A stretch of 64,000 bases of DNA from Zobellia roscoffensis (GTDB lineage: Bacteria; Bacteroidota; Bacteroidia; Flavobacteriales; Flavobacteriaceae): NCBI RefSeq assembly GCF_015330165.1, contig NZ_JADDXT010000002.1, positions 186,001 through 250,000 on the forward strand, written 5' to 3'. The number at the start of each line of letters is the position of its first letter. Within the stretch, counting starts at the first letter, position 1. The position numbers and the translations under genes are program-made. Below the pieces are notes generated by a model. That model was given only the letters and a program-made list of their open reading frames with translations, had not been told where the DNA came from and did no database searches. Below are positions 14,908-24,352 of this stretch, piece after piece.

Positions 14908-17493
14908 ATGAAAACATTCTTTATTTCCTTAATCACTTGCTTAGTGCTACTTTCCTGTAAGAATACCACGAGTACAACATTTGAATTAAAAAATGGGATC
15001 TCCAAAGAATTGGCAAACTATAGAAAAGAGCAAGTATCTAACGTCAACTATCAACTTAATTTTCAAATTCCAGAAGAAAGAACAGAACCAATACCGGCAA
15101 AATTGGTGCTGAGTTTAAACATTTCCAATTTAGACGCTCCTTTATACTTAGATTTTAAAGAAAGTACCTCTAACTTAAAGTCCATTGAAGCGAACGGTAA
15201 TTCCGTTGGTATTAGTCATGAAAAAGAACATATCACTATAAATCCTAAATACCTTAAAAAGGGAGCGAATACAATTAAGATAGATTTTATAGCTGGTGAG
15301 TCTTCTTTAAACCGAAATGAAGATTATTTATACACGCTTTTAGTTCCGGACCGAGCCAGAACGCTCTTCCCTTGTTTTGACCAACCTAATATTAAGGCGA
15401 CCTATACTTTGGACATTTCAGCTCCCAAGGATTGGACCGTGCTTAGCGGAGCGCCCAAAGTGTCAACAGAAGAAGAAAACGGCTTCAATTACCATCATTT
15501 TGCCCCGTCCGACCTTATGAGCACCTATCTCTTCTCATTTGTTGCCGGAGAGTTTCAATCTACGGAACAGCATCCCGGGGAATTTGACATGACTATGATT
15601 TATAGGGAAACGGATGAAGATAAAATAGCCTATAGTACCGATACTGTTTTTGACCTTCATCAACAATCCATCTCCTTTTTGGAAAAGTATACGAATCAAC
15701 CTTTTCCGTTTAAAAAAATGGATTTCGCCACTATTCCCGGGTATCAATATGGTGGGATGGAGCACGTAGGCGCTATTCAATATAAAGAAGGCACATTATT
15801 TTTAGATGAATCTTCTACCTCAAACCAAAAACTAAGAAGATTAAAATTGATAGCCCACGAAACCAGTCATATGTGGTTTGGTGATTTAGTGACTATGGAT
15901 TGGTTCAACGATGTTTGGATGAAGGAAGTATTTGCCAATTTTATGGCCGATAAGATTGCTAATCCAGCCTTTCCACAAGTCAACCATGACCTCTCTTTTA
16001 TGACCACCCATTACCCAAGAGCCTATGGTGAGGATAGAACAAAAGGCACTAATCCTATTCGTCAGGAATTAGAAAACTTAAACAATGCAGGCTCACTTTA
16101 CGGAAGTATTATTTACAGCAAAGCGCCAATAATGATGCGCCAATTAGAACATGTTTTAGGTGAGAAAGCCTTTCGGAAAGGGGTTCAAGAGTACATTAAG
16201 ACTTATAGCAATGGTAATGCTACATGGACAGACCTTATAACTATTTTTGCGAACAACACGGATTTTGACATTGAAAAGTGGAGTGAAGTTTGGGTAAACA
16301 ATGCCGGACGGCCCATATTTCATGAGCAAATAATATATGATGATAAGGAGAATATCTCTTCTTTTAAAATAAGTCAAACTGCAGAAGACAATAGCTACCA
16401 TGTATGGCCACAAACCTTTGACCTGACCATGGTCTACAAAGACAGTGTAATAAATCTGAACGTAGATATGAAGAGCAGCAGTGTAGAACTACACGATGCG
16501 TTGGGCAAGCCCAAACCTTTAGCTATGGTTTATAACTCCAACGGAATGGGCTATGGAGTTTTTCCGATGCATAATGCGATGGGTGATACTCTTCCTGAAA
16601 TTAAAAATGATGTTGCCCGTGGCTCCATATATATCAACACATTTGAGAACTGTTTAAATGGAAATATCAAACCAGCTACTGTTCTTGAGTTCTATCGTCA
16701 TAGTTTAAAAACAGAAAAAAACGAACTCTTATCCAATTTGCTATCCGGATATATATCCCAGCTTTTTTGGAAATACCTTTCACCAGCTGAAAGAGACCTG
16801 TATCAGCCCTTACCTGCCAAGCAACTATGGAAGCAACTACAATCAGACTTACCTTCAAACATTAAGAAAACACTATTTTCTACATTTCGCTCCATTGCGT
16901 ATACTGATGCTTCCAAAAAGCAATTGTTTGCGGTCTGGAACAAAGATAGGGTCATTTCAGATTTAAAGCTGAATCAAGATGATTATACCAAAATGGCCAT
17001 GAGTTTAGCACTTTACAATCATTCGGATTATGAAAATATTTTAAAGGAAGCCAGACGAGATTTGACCAACCCGGATAAGCAGGCCGAGCTAGATTACTTG
17101 CTCCCTTCCCTATCGAATGATATAACGGTTAGAAACAAATTCTTTGCATCTCTCCATGACGAAAAAAATAGACAAAAAGAATCTTGGGTTTTACACGCTC
17201 TAAGCAACCTTAATCATCCGTTACGTGCAAATACGAGCCTTACCAACTTAAGAGCAAGTCTTGACCTGTTAACGGAAATTCAAAAAACAGGGGATATTTT
17301 CTTTCCTAAGGGATGGTTGAACAATACCATAGGCAAACATACTTCAGCCAAGGCCTACACCATACTCAATGAGTATATAAAGGAGAACCCCAATTTAAAA
17401 CCTACACTTCTAAGCAAATTGAAACAAGCTTCTGATGACCTTTACCGAATACATACTTTGAACGAAAAAGAAGATTCAGTCAAAATCGACTAG
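14908..17493 (+). CDS. M1 family aminopeptidase lipoprotein
   Basis: An 861-residue zinc aminopeptidase that removes N-terminal residues from peptides. The start at 14908 gives a lipoprotein signal peptide (LVLLSC, Cys17); the open frame extends upstream into the previous terminator and the promoter, so earlier starts are rejected. The zinc site is H317-E-T-S-H321 with Glu340 at the correct distance (HEXXH-X18-E). The exopeptidase motif reads YGGMEHVGA, a variant of GxMEN in which His replaces the usual Asn. The N-terminal beta-saddle is at about 35-230 and the C-terminal half is helical (ERAP1-C-like). It is anchored in the envelope and probably degrades periplasmic peptides. Confidence 0.92.
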   Translation: MKTFFISLITCLVLLSCKNTTSTTFELKNGISKELANYRKEQVSNVNYQLNFQIPEERTEPIPAKLVLSLNISNLDAPLYLDFKESTSNLKSIEANGNSVGISHEKEHITINPKYLKKGANTIKIDFIAGESSLNRNEDYLYTLLVPDRARTLFPCFDQPNIKATYTLDISAPKDWTVLSGAPKVSTEEENGFNYHHFAPSDLMSTYLFSFVAGEFQSTEQHPGEFDMTMIYRETDEDKIAYSTDTVFDLHQQSISFLEKYTNQPFPFKKMDFATIPGYQYGGMEHVGAIQYKEGTLFLDESSTSNQKLRRLKLIAHETSHMWFGDLVTMDWFNDVWMKEVFANFMADKIANPAFPQVNHDLSFMTTHYPRAYGEDRTKGTNPIRQELENLNNAGSLYGSIIYSKAPIMMRQLEHVLGEKAFRKGVQEYIKTYSNGNATWTDLITIFANNTDFDIEKWSEVWVNNAGRPIFHEQIIYDDKENISSFKISQTAEDNSYHVWPQTFDLTMVYKDSVINLNVDMKSSSVELHDALGKPKPLAMVYNSNGMGYGVFPMHNAMGDTLPEIKNDVARGSIYINTFENCLNGNIKPATVLEFYRHSLKTEKNELLSNLLSGYISQLFWKYLSPAERDLYQPLPAKQLWKQLQSDLPSNIKKTLFSTFRSIAYTDASKKQLFAVWNKDRVISDLKLNQDDYTKMAMSLALYNHSDYENILKEARRDLTNPDKQAELDYLLPSLSNDITVRNKFFASLHDEKNRQKESWVLHALSNLNHPLRANTSLTNLRASLDLLTEIQKTGDIFFPKGWLNNTIGKHTSAKAYTILNEYIKENPNLKPTLLSKLKQASDDLYRIHTLNEKEDSVKID

Positions 17494-17525
17494 AGTTTGA
17501 CTAAATAAGAAAGTTAAGAGCAAAA

Positions 17526-17550
17526 AAAGAGCCCTATATGAGGGCTCTTT
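17526..17550. terminator. Bidirectional terminator
   Basis: AAAGAGCCCT (17526-17535) pairs with AGGGCTCTTT (17541-17550) around a 5-nt loop, between the converging M1 aminopeptidase and guaB genes, with U-tracts on both strands. Confidence 0.92.
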
Positions 17551-17571
17551 TATATTATTTGAAGTCAACAC

Positions 17572-19044
17572 CTACCTACTGTAGTTAGGCGATTCTTTTG
17601 TAATAGTTACATCATGCGGATGGCTTTCATTGATACCGCTGGAGGTAATCTTAACAAAACGACCATTTTCTTTTAAGGCATTGATGTCTTTTGCACCACA
17701 GTACCCCATACCTGCACGAAGACCACCAACAAATTGGTGAATACTTTCGTAAAGTTCTCCTTTGTATGGAACACGACCAACAATTCCTTCTGGAACCAGT
17801 TTTTTAATATCATCTTCTACATCTTGGAAATAACGGTCTTTACTACCTTCTTTCATAGCCTCAACAGAACCCATACCGCGGTACGACTTAAATTTTCGGC
17901 CTTCATAAATGATAGTTTCCCCCGGAGATTCTTTCGTACCCGCTAAAAGAGAACCTAACATAACCGTATCAGCACCAGCAGCTATCGCTTTTGGAATGTC
18001 GCCTGTATAGCGGATTCCTCCATCGGCAATTACCGGAACACCTGTACCTTTTATGGCGGCAGATACTTCTAGTACCGCAGAAAACTGAGGAAAACCAACA
18101 CCGGCAACCACACGAGTTGTACAAATAGAACCGGGTCCAATACCTACTTTTACGGCATCTGCACCAGCTTCAACCAAATATTTGGCTGCCTCGCCCGTGG
18201 CTATATTACCTACAATAACATCTAAATCTGGAAACTTCTTTTTAACCGCTTTTAGAATTGCTACCACACCTTTGGTATGACCGTGCGCCGTATCAATAAC
18301 AACTGCATCTACACCAGCATTAACTAAAGCTTCTGCCCTATCTACTGCATCCGGTGTAACACCTATAGCTGCAGCCACACGAAGTCTTCCGTATGTATCC
18401 TTATTTGCTATAGGTTTTTGTGTTAGTTTGGTGATATCCCTAAAAGTAATAAGACCTACCAATTTGTAATTCTTATCAACTACAGGAAGTTTTTCAATTT
18501 TATTCTCTTGTAGAATATCTTCGGCCTGTGCCAATGAGGTGCCTTCCCCAACCGTTACCAAATTCTTGGTAGTCATTACCTCAGAAATTGGACGGTCGTT
18601 ATTTTTCTCAAAACGAAGGTCCCTATTGGTAACAATACCAATTAATTTACCTTCACCATCAACAATAGGAATTCCACCAATACTAAATTCTTTCATATTG
18701 GCTTTTGCATCACGAACAAAAGAGTCTAACGGTAGAGTAACAGGATCAATGATCATACCACTTTCCGCACGCTTTACTTTGCGCACTTTTACCGCTTGCT
18801 GCTCAATGGTCATATTTTTGTGAAGTACACCAATACCTCCTTCTTGCGCAATGGCAATAGCCATACGAGATTCCGTAACCGTATCCATAGCAGCCGAAAC
18901 GACCGGTACGTTTATAGTAATGTTACGTGTAAATTTAGTTTGAATATTTACTTCTCTTGGGAGTACTTCAGAAAAGGCAGGGACTAAGAGTACGTCATCA
19001 TAAGTGAGACCTTCTCCAACAATTTTATTCAGGTGGGCTTCCAT
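17572..19044 (-). CDS. guaB: IMP dehydrogenase
   Basis: A 490-residue cytoplasmic enzyme that oxidises IMP to XMP with NAD, the committed step of GMP synthesis. The start at 19044 (MEAHLNKIVGEGLTYDDVLL) is chosen because the longer frame begins inside a -7 promoter box. The TIM barrel is interrupted at about 95-210 by two CBS domains (MTTKNLVTV within the second), which bind adenine or guanine nucleotides for control. The catalytic Cys308 lies in GPGSICTTR. GGIRYTGD, GSLLAGT and the flap with YRGMGS are intact. A perfect 9-bp palindrome overlaps the leader. The gene is monocistronic. Confidence 0.97.
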   Translation of the reverse strand: MEAHLNKIVGEGLTYDDVLLVPAFSEVLPREVNIQTKFTRNITINVPVVSAAMDTVTESRMAIAIAQEGGIGVLHKNMTIEQQAVKVRKVKRAESGMIIDPVTLPLDSFVRDAKANMKEFSIGGIPIVDGEGKLIGIVTNRDLRFEKNNDRPISEVMTTKNLVTVGEGTSLAQAEDILQENKIEKLPVVDKNYKLVGLITFRDITKLTQKPIANKDTYGRLRVAAAIGVTPDAVDRAEALVNAGVDAVVIDTAHGHTKGVVAILKAVKKKFPDLDVIVGNIATGEAAKYLVEAGADAVKVGIGPGSICTTRVVAGVGFPQFSAVLEVSAAIKGTGVPVIADGGIRYTGDIPKAIAAGADTVMLGSLLAGTKESPGETIIYEGRKFKSYRGMGSVEAMKEGSKDRYFQDVEDDIKKLVPEGIVGRVPYKGELYESIHQFVGGLRAGMGYCGAKDINALKENGRFVKITSSGINESHPHDVTITKESPNYSR

Positions 19045-19045
19045 A

Positions 19046-19076
19046 GCAATTAAAGATTTAATTGCGTGCAAATGTA
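19046..19076 (-). promoter_or_regulatory. guaB promoter box and leader palindrome
   Basis: Minus-strand TACATTTG (19069-19076) matches the TAnnTTTG -7 box. Immediately downstream, GCAATTAAA (19046-19054) and TTTAATTGC (19057-19065) form a perfect 9-bp inverted repeat, which covers the expected transcription start and ends 1 nt before the ATG. It could be an operator or a leader hairpin that blocks ribosome access (inference). Confidence 0.55.
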
Positions 19077-19274
19077 GTAAAATTAATTGGTTATCACCTT
19101 ATTATCAAGGTTCGATTACGACCAAATGGAAACCTACAGAAATCACTCACATTCTTCTGAAGAATATCTCTAATCCACATCAAAAAACTACTTCTGTATC
19201 CTTTGTTTTAAATGGATATAAAAACCAAAAATAAAATCACATGAACATCAGCGAATTTTATCCTTAGAACGTAT

Positions 19275-21749
19275 TTATAATTTAACCTGAAGCGTTGTAT
19301 AAAATGTTCTCGGTTCAGACGGAATAATACCCGGCCCGGGATAGCCCGTAGCCCGACGCGTAAAATATGAATTATCTAAAAGGTTATTGACACCCGCTTC
19401 CAACTTCCAATTTTTATAGGTGTAGGAAAGCGAGAAATCCAAAATGTCATAAGCAGGTATTTCTCCTTCAATACCTCGTTGGTTATCACTTACATCTTGT
19501 AATGCATTGGTAGCATCCGTAAACTGTTTGTCAAAATAGGTGTACTGTAAACTGCCCAGCAAGTTGCCATACCCAAAGTTTAAACCTGTTTTTAGGTTTA
19601 CTTTGGGTATAAATTCTACTTCACTACCTTCTACATTGTTTCTTTCGGAAGAAAGATACTCGGATTGTGTCAAAGCCAAATTGGCGAAATAATTTAGCTT
19701 CACCTTTTCCGATTGCGGAAAGAAGGTTTCTTTTATACTCCAATTTGCAAAACTTTCTAGACCATATATAAAAGCGGTTCCTATATTTCCCCTTGCCCTT
19801 AACAATCTTCCGGTGGATACTTCTTCGCCCACTGCATTCACCTGAGTTTCTTCCTTTAAGATTTCCCCTAAGCGATTGTCATAATACAGGCCGTATACGC
19901 TAACATCATAAGAAAGAACATCTTTAAATCTTCCCCGAGCACCAAAATCGGCCGTAAACCCATCTTCATCGGATATGTTCGGGTCTACTTCAAAAGAAGG
20001 ATTTACCACACGAATATCACTAAAAGTTACAGACCTATAATTCTGGGAAAAATTGCCATATAGCTCAACACTTGGTGACACTTTATACGTTGCCCCTAAA
20101 CCCAACAGTAAAAAGGTTCGCTCAAAAACATTATCATCTTGTATTTCTCTATTCGATAAAGGATTATCGGCTAAATCTAAAGTGATTTCGCGGTAGCTAC
20201 CTATACTTTCGGTTTTAATATGTTCTAATCTAAAACCGGGAGTTACAGCAAATCTATCCGAAAGATTGAAGATGTTTTCACCAAAAAAAGCGACATTAAA
20301 ATTCGGAAAATTGAATTCAGATTGTCTCTCATAATTTGGAAAGTTGGCATCCGCAAAAGAAAAATCTGCATCATCAGCTGCAGAGCCAGGACCTTGTCTT
20401 TGGTCATTATTCGTTTTGTAAATTTTAGAACCTAACAAAAGTGCAGATTCGGTGCCCGCCAAGTTGTACCTGGTTAATACCCTTGCCTCTGCTCCCCAAT
20501 TACTAAAATCATCTACCAACAGTTCCCTAGGTTCGGTAATAATATCTTCTTGTGATACCCTGTTGGTTCTAAATCCTAATGCTCTACGAGAAGCATTTAG
20601 GCCAAACACATTTAGACTAAAGTCCGTTTTATCCGAAAAAGCGTGGTCTAGCCGTAACGAGTACAAACGCCAATCTACTTCAAACCAGTTTCTATCACGA
20701 TTGCTAAAAGTAGGGTCTTCATAGAACTGAGCATCTGTAAGACCACCGGGTTGTTTGGCCAAATAATGCATGAAGGTCGTTTCAAAAGTTACTTTTGTCC
20801 TATCGGAAATTTCATAACCTAAATGCGTAAAATAGTTCTTGCTATTAAAGTTTGAATTGGGTCTAAAGCCATTACCATCCTTATAGTTAAAATAGGTGTA
20901 ATAGCTAAATTTACCCACTGTACCACTTAAACTGTTGAAGCTCGTAAACAAATCATACGAACCAACGGTTTGGCGGGAAACGAGCTCTATCTCCTTATTT
21001 GGATTCGGTTTTTTGAATTTAAAATTAATCAAACCACCAAATTGAGTACCATATTGTAAGGAAGCAGCCCCACGAATAACTTGAATTTCCTCTAGCGCTT
21101 CTGCCGGTGGAGTATAATAGCTTTCTGGGTAGCCTAAAACATCAGCACTAATATCATAACCGTTCTGGCGGGTGTTGAAATTGGCCGTTCTGTTAGGGTC
21201 CAATCCCCTACCTCCAATATTTAACTGTAAACCAGCATCGCCATTGTCATAAATATTAAGACCAACAACCTGACTGTAAATTTGTCTTGCATTATTGGCC
21301 GCAAGGTTTCCCGTTAAGCCTTCCAATAAAACCACCTCTGTCTTTTTACCGGCGTAAATGGCCGTTCCTTCTACCTTTTTAAGTTGTTTTAAGGCAAATA
21401 CTTTCTCTCGCCGTTCGGTTAAAACAACCTCTGAAAGCGCTTGCGACTGTATGCGCTGAAGTTGAATATTGAGATTGAAGGTCGTATCAAAAGTCAATTC
21501 CTTTTCGTAGACTTCATATTCAAAGGCAAACACCACAACAGTATATTTACCGCCTGGAATGTTGGCAAACTCAAAACTACCATCCGAACTGGCTGTTCGT
21601 AACAACTGAAGTTCTTTTAAATATACTTCTGCATCTTCAACAGCGTTACCCTTATCATCTGTTACTATACCTGAGATGGTAAGCTGCGCAACCGCAGAAA
21701 ACGATGCTAAGAACATAAAGCATACAATACTAAATTCCTTTAATTTCAT
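19275..21749 (-). CDS. TonB-dependent receptor of the imelysin operon
   Basis: An 824-residue outer-membrane transporter. The signal peptide ends at SAVAQ (about residue 22). A carboxypeptidase-regulatory-like domain (about 24-105) is followed by the plug (EEIQVIRGAASLQYGTQFGG near 215-235) and a barrel with typical siderophore/metal-receptor strands, ending in TFYTTLQVKL. The plug and barrel style, with N-terminal VVLLEGLTGNLAANNARQIY, recalls ferric-citrate receptors such as FecA (inference). It is the last gene of DUF4856-imelysin-HTTM-TonB, and its start overlaps the HTTM gene end by 20 nt, so it is translationally coupled. The predicted role is import of an iron or other metal complex. 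Confidence 0.92.
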   Translation of the reverse strand: MKLKEFSIVCFMFLASFSAVAQLTISGIVTDDKGNAVEDAEVYLKELQLLRTASSDGSFEFANIPGGKYTVVVFAFEYEVYEKELTFDTTFNLNIQLQRIQSQALSEVVLTERREKVFALKQLKKVEGTAIYAGKKTEVVLLEGLTGNLAANNARQIYSQVVGLNIYDNGDAGLQLNIGGRGLDPNRTANFNTRQNGYDISADVLGYPESYYTPPAEALEEIQVIRGAASLQYGTQFGGLINFKFKKPNPNKEIELVSRQTVGSYDLFTSFNSLSGTVGKFSYYTYFNYKDGNGFRPNSNFNSKNYFTHLGYEISDRTKVTFETTFMHYLAKQPGGLTDAQFYEDPTFSNRDRNWFEVDWRLYSLRLDHAFSDKTDFSLNVFGLNASRRALGFRTNRVSQEDIITEPRELLVDDFSNWGAEARVLTRYNLAGTESALLLGSKIYKTNNDQRQGPGSAADDADFSFADANFPNYERQSEFNFPNFNVAFFGENIFNLSDRFAVTPGFRLEHIKTESIGSYREITLDLADNPLSNREIQDDNVFERTFLLLGLGATYKVSPSVELYGNFSQNYRSVTFSDIRVVNPSFEVDPNISDEDGFTADFGARGRFKDVLSYDVSVYGLYYDNRLGEILKEETQVNAVGEEVSTGRLLRARGNIGTAFIYGLESFANWSIKETFFPQSEKVKLNYFANLALTQSEYLSSERNNVEGSEVEFIPKVNLKTGLNFGYGNLLGSLQYTYFDKQFTDATNALQDVSDNQRGIEGEIPAYDILDFSLSYTYKNWKLEAGVNNLLDNSYFTRRATGYPGPGIIPSEPRTFYTTLQVKL

Positions 21750-23097
21750 CAGTAAAAGGTATTATCCATTTTTTGTGTTCGAATGACTCCTGCACTTGGC
21801 CGAGGTCTACTTCTGGGTCTATATATGTTGTACTTAACCGTCCGTTTAAGGCCACGCGGCTATCTACGAATATTTGTACGTTTTTATGTCCGTCCCTTTC
21901 AAAATGCTCTTTTAAATAATGCGCATATTCCAGGATAAAATCGGGTTGAAAGGACATTTGCTTTTCCTGAAAAGGCGTCAAAAAATCAGAATTATCTACG
22001 TAAAACCACCTTCCGCTATCTTTACTTACCACTTTAAATTGAGCGTAACCTGATTTTTCCATCAGCATAACTCGCCAAGAAAACCGATACCCTTCTTCGG
22101 TCCAGAACAATTCTCCCGGATACACCAAATACCGCCATGGCATGAGTAATTGAATCGCAAAAAATAATGTGACTACAACCCGTTTAGCGTTTGTTTTAAA
22201 GGTTGAAGGATTTACCAGGCTTCGACCATTATCAAATAAATTCTTAGGTATATGTAAAAGACTGCTCAAATACCCTAAAAGCTTATGATGTAATGAGGAA
22301 TCAAAAAATATTAATGTAGAGATAATCATGACATACGGAAACATCCCTATAGGAAATAACACTCGTGTCATTACATGAAAAACAACCACGACTACAAAGG
22401 CATACGGCCGTGTTTTTTTATACAATAACAAGAAAGGAATTGCCAAATCATAACCAGCGCCAAACCAACTAAAAGCATACTGCACCCATTCTTCATGCAA
22501 AAACTGACCTAGAAGTGGTGTATCAAATTTAGAAGGTAACCAGATTTTTAAAGGCATGGCTTTTAAAAGCCAATCAGAATTTAGTTTAGCTAAACCTGCA
22601 TAAAAATATACTATTCCCAACAGGAGTTTAATACCGTTAATAGTCCAAGCAGGAATCTTCTGGAATGCTTTTTTAGGATGATATTTTGCATCCAAAGAAA
22701 AATAAGCATTGGCAGGTAAAAAAATCATCAAAAAACTAAGTAGACTTATAAAATAGTAGTGATTGAGATAGGTGGTCTTATCCATCAACTCTATATAGGT
22801 GAAACTGATAAAAAAAGTTAGTATTGCCAATTTGTACTTATACCCTAAAGCCACAAAGATGGCAGACAGGCCACAAATAATAAATATGAGATACGTATAA
22901 ACACCTAAAGGCTTCACCCATTCAAAACCATAATATGAGAAGAAAAACTTAGGCTGAATGTATAATTTCTCTATCCATCCGTAGCTCCAAAACCTTATAA
23001 TACTCAACAACATCATCACACCAAATAAAATGCGAAAGACCGCCAAAGGGGCGGCCTCTATTGGGGCTGATATATGTTTGTTAATAAAACGGTTCAT
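21730..23097 (-). CDS. HTTM-domain membrane protein
   Basis: A 455-residue inner-membrane protein related to vitamin K-dependent gamma-carboxylase through its HTTM (horizontally transferred transmembrane) domain. About residues 15-290 hold the HTTM helices, with EAAPLAVFRILFGVMML at the start and LNHYYFISLLSFLMIFLPA in the middle; about 320-455 form a soluble tail rich in Trp and aromatic residues. There is no proof of carboxylase activity. It lies 3 nt after the imelysin gene and overlaps the TonB-receptor gene by 20 nt. HTTM proteins recur beside imelysin-type genes in Bacteroidota (established association as recalled, not searched). The suggested role is membrane transfer or redox handling of the metal. 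Confidence 0.85.
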   Translation of the reverse strand: MNRFINKHISAPIEAAPLAVFRILFGVMMLLSIIRFWSYGWIEKLYIQPKFFFSYYGFEWVKPLGVYTYLIFIICGLSAIFVALGYKYKLAILTFFISFTYIELMDKTTYLNHYYFISLLSFLMIFLPANAYFSLDAKYHPKKAFQKIPAWTINGIKLLLGIVYFYAGLAKLNSDWLLKAMPLKIWLPSKFDTPLLGQFLHEEWVQYAFSWFGAGYDLAIPFLLLYKKTRPYAFVVVVVFHVMTRVLFPIGMFPYVMIISTLIFFDSSLHHKLLGYLSSLLHIPKNLFDNGRSLVNPSTFKTNAKRVVVTLFFAIQLLMPWRYLVYPGELFWTEEGYRFSWRVMLMEKSGYAQFKVVSKDSGRWFYVDNSDFLTPFQEKQMSFQPDFILEYAHYLKEHFERDGHKNVQIFVDSRVALNGRLSTTYIDPEVDLGQVQESFEHKKWIIPFTDEIKGI

Positions 23098-23100
23098 TTT

Positions 23101-24240
23101 CTAGTCACCATCGGCATCAACAAAATCAATACTTACGCTCATGGCAGAAACCATATCTACTTTTAACAAGGGTACAATACGCTGTACTTCATCATAGGCC
23201 AACAACATATTGGTTGGAGGCACACTATTTTCTATTTCTTCACGAAAAGGTGCTAATGCAGCAACCTTTGTTCTAGCTAAATCAAACTGGTCGTTTATTA
23301 ACTTCTTTAAATCATCACCATCTTTAACAGTGTTCAAGGCATCTAAATAAGAACCCAAACTTTCACCAGAAGTGCTTTTCCCGTAGTGTACACCATTAAA
23401 AAAATCCTGAACAGCATCTAAACCTTCTAAAAACAACTCATTCGAAACATCGCCTTTATAATACGCCTCTACATTCTGAGGAAGTACGGTTTCCGAAAAG
23501 GCTCCTACTGGAATTCCCATTTTGCCCGCTCTCAAAAATTTCTCGTAATAAAAAACATAGTCGTTTATAAAACGATCCACAGAAGCCGTTGAAGAAGCAC
23601 CATCATTGGTTACAAAAGTAGCTCTATAACCTGATTCCCATTCCGCCAATACACCTGCTGTTAACGTTACCATATCTGCAATAACATTACCTGTATAAGC
23701 AATTAAATTTTCTTTTTCAGCTCCGTTATACTTTTCTAAAATAGCCTCATCTGTTTCTCCCAAACCATTAATTATATAGTCTAAGGCAGGAAAACCTTTG
23801 GCATCTCTATTAGATGCCAATGCCAAATCATAAGTACCTGAAATTAAAAAGCCGTCTATTTTATCAGAAGCTGCAGGATAAATATTCATATTTAACCGAA
23901 GACCAACTGTTTCGGCAGGCCCTATTTCAAACATTGAAACTCTTTGCCACATTTTATAAGCGGACAACCATGAGGCTCTTAAGGCTATAAAATTAGCTTC
24001 ATTAGAATCACCTTTAAAAGTGTCAAAAGAGGTTTGCAAATCAGTCATTTCACCCGAAAATGCTTTATACGAGGGAATGATGATGTTGTCTGCCCAATTG
24101 GCCAGCATAGGTCCTCGTTCAAAACTTACAGGTTTCGGTTCCGGGTCTACCGTTCCATCATCAGTTGGGTCCGTACCTCCATCAGAACTACAAGCCCAAA
24201 TCATTGTTGCCACAACTACAACGGCAAAAAACCTTCTCAT
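23101..24240 (-). CDS. Imelysin family lipoprotein
   Basis: A 379-residue lipoprotein of the imelysin (peptidase M75-like, EfeO/IrpA-related) group. Lipobox WAC gives lipidated Cys17. The all-helical imelysin body covers about 40-365 (KMWQRVSMFEIGPAE near 95-110, with a second helical half after about 200). Where imelysins usually show GxHxxE this protein reads GFPALD, so the metal-site residues differ. Family members are iron-regulated periplasmic proteins, and protease activity is doubtful. The gene is 3 nt from the HTTM gene. Upstream there is a terminator-like hairpin and a possible -7 box of its own (TATTTTTG, minus, 24268-24275). Confidence 0.88.
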   Translation of the reverse strand: MRRFFAVVVVATMIWACSSDGGTDPTDDGTVDPEPKPVSFERGPMLANWADNIIIPSYKAFSGEMTDLQTSFDTFKGDSNEANFIALRASWLSAYKMWQRVSMFEIGPAETVGLRLNMNIYPAASDKIDGFLISGTYDLALASNRDAKGFPALDYIINGLGETDEAILEKYNGAEKENLIAYTGNVIADMVTLTAGVLAEWESGYRATFVTNDGASSTASVDRFINDYVFYYEKFLRAGKMGIPVGAFSETVLPQNVEAYYKGDVSNELFLEGLDAVQDFFNGVHYGKSTSGESLGSYLDALNTVKDGDDLKKLINDQFDLARTKVAALAPFREEIENSVPPTNMLLAYDEVQRIVPLLKVDMVSAMSVSIDFVDADGD

Positions 24241-24267
24241 ACCTTATTTTTATTTATTCTAAGTAAG

Positions 24268-24275
24268 CAAAAATA
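24268..24275 (-). promoter_or_regulatory. Possible internal -7 box before imelysin gene
   Basis: Minus-strand TATTTTTG fits TAnnTTTG and lies directly after the intercistronic hairpin, 27 nt upstream of the imelysin start. No -33 TTG is seen at the right distance, so it may be a weak secondary promoter. Confidence 0.35.
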
Positions 24276-24276
24276 T

Positions 24277-24317
24277 AAAAAGCAGCCTGTTATATCCTAA
24301 CAGAAGCTGCTTTTTTT
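24277..24317 (-). terminator. Intercistronic terminator-like hairpin
   Basis: AAAAAGCAGC plus CTGTTA (24277-24292) pairs with TAACAG and GCTGCTTTTT (24298-24315), with a 2-nt bulge. It lies between the DUF4856 gene and the imelysin gene of the same operon. The A-run on the left gives a minus-strand U-tract. Partial termination here would make DUF4856 more abundant than the downstream genes (inference). Confidence 0.7.
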
Positions 24318-24352
24318 CAACACTTAAGTTTTAATTCTTTATACAGGTAAGA

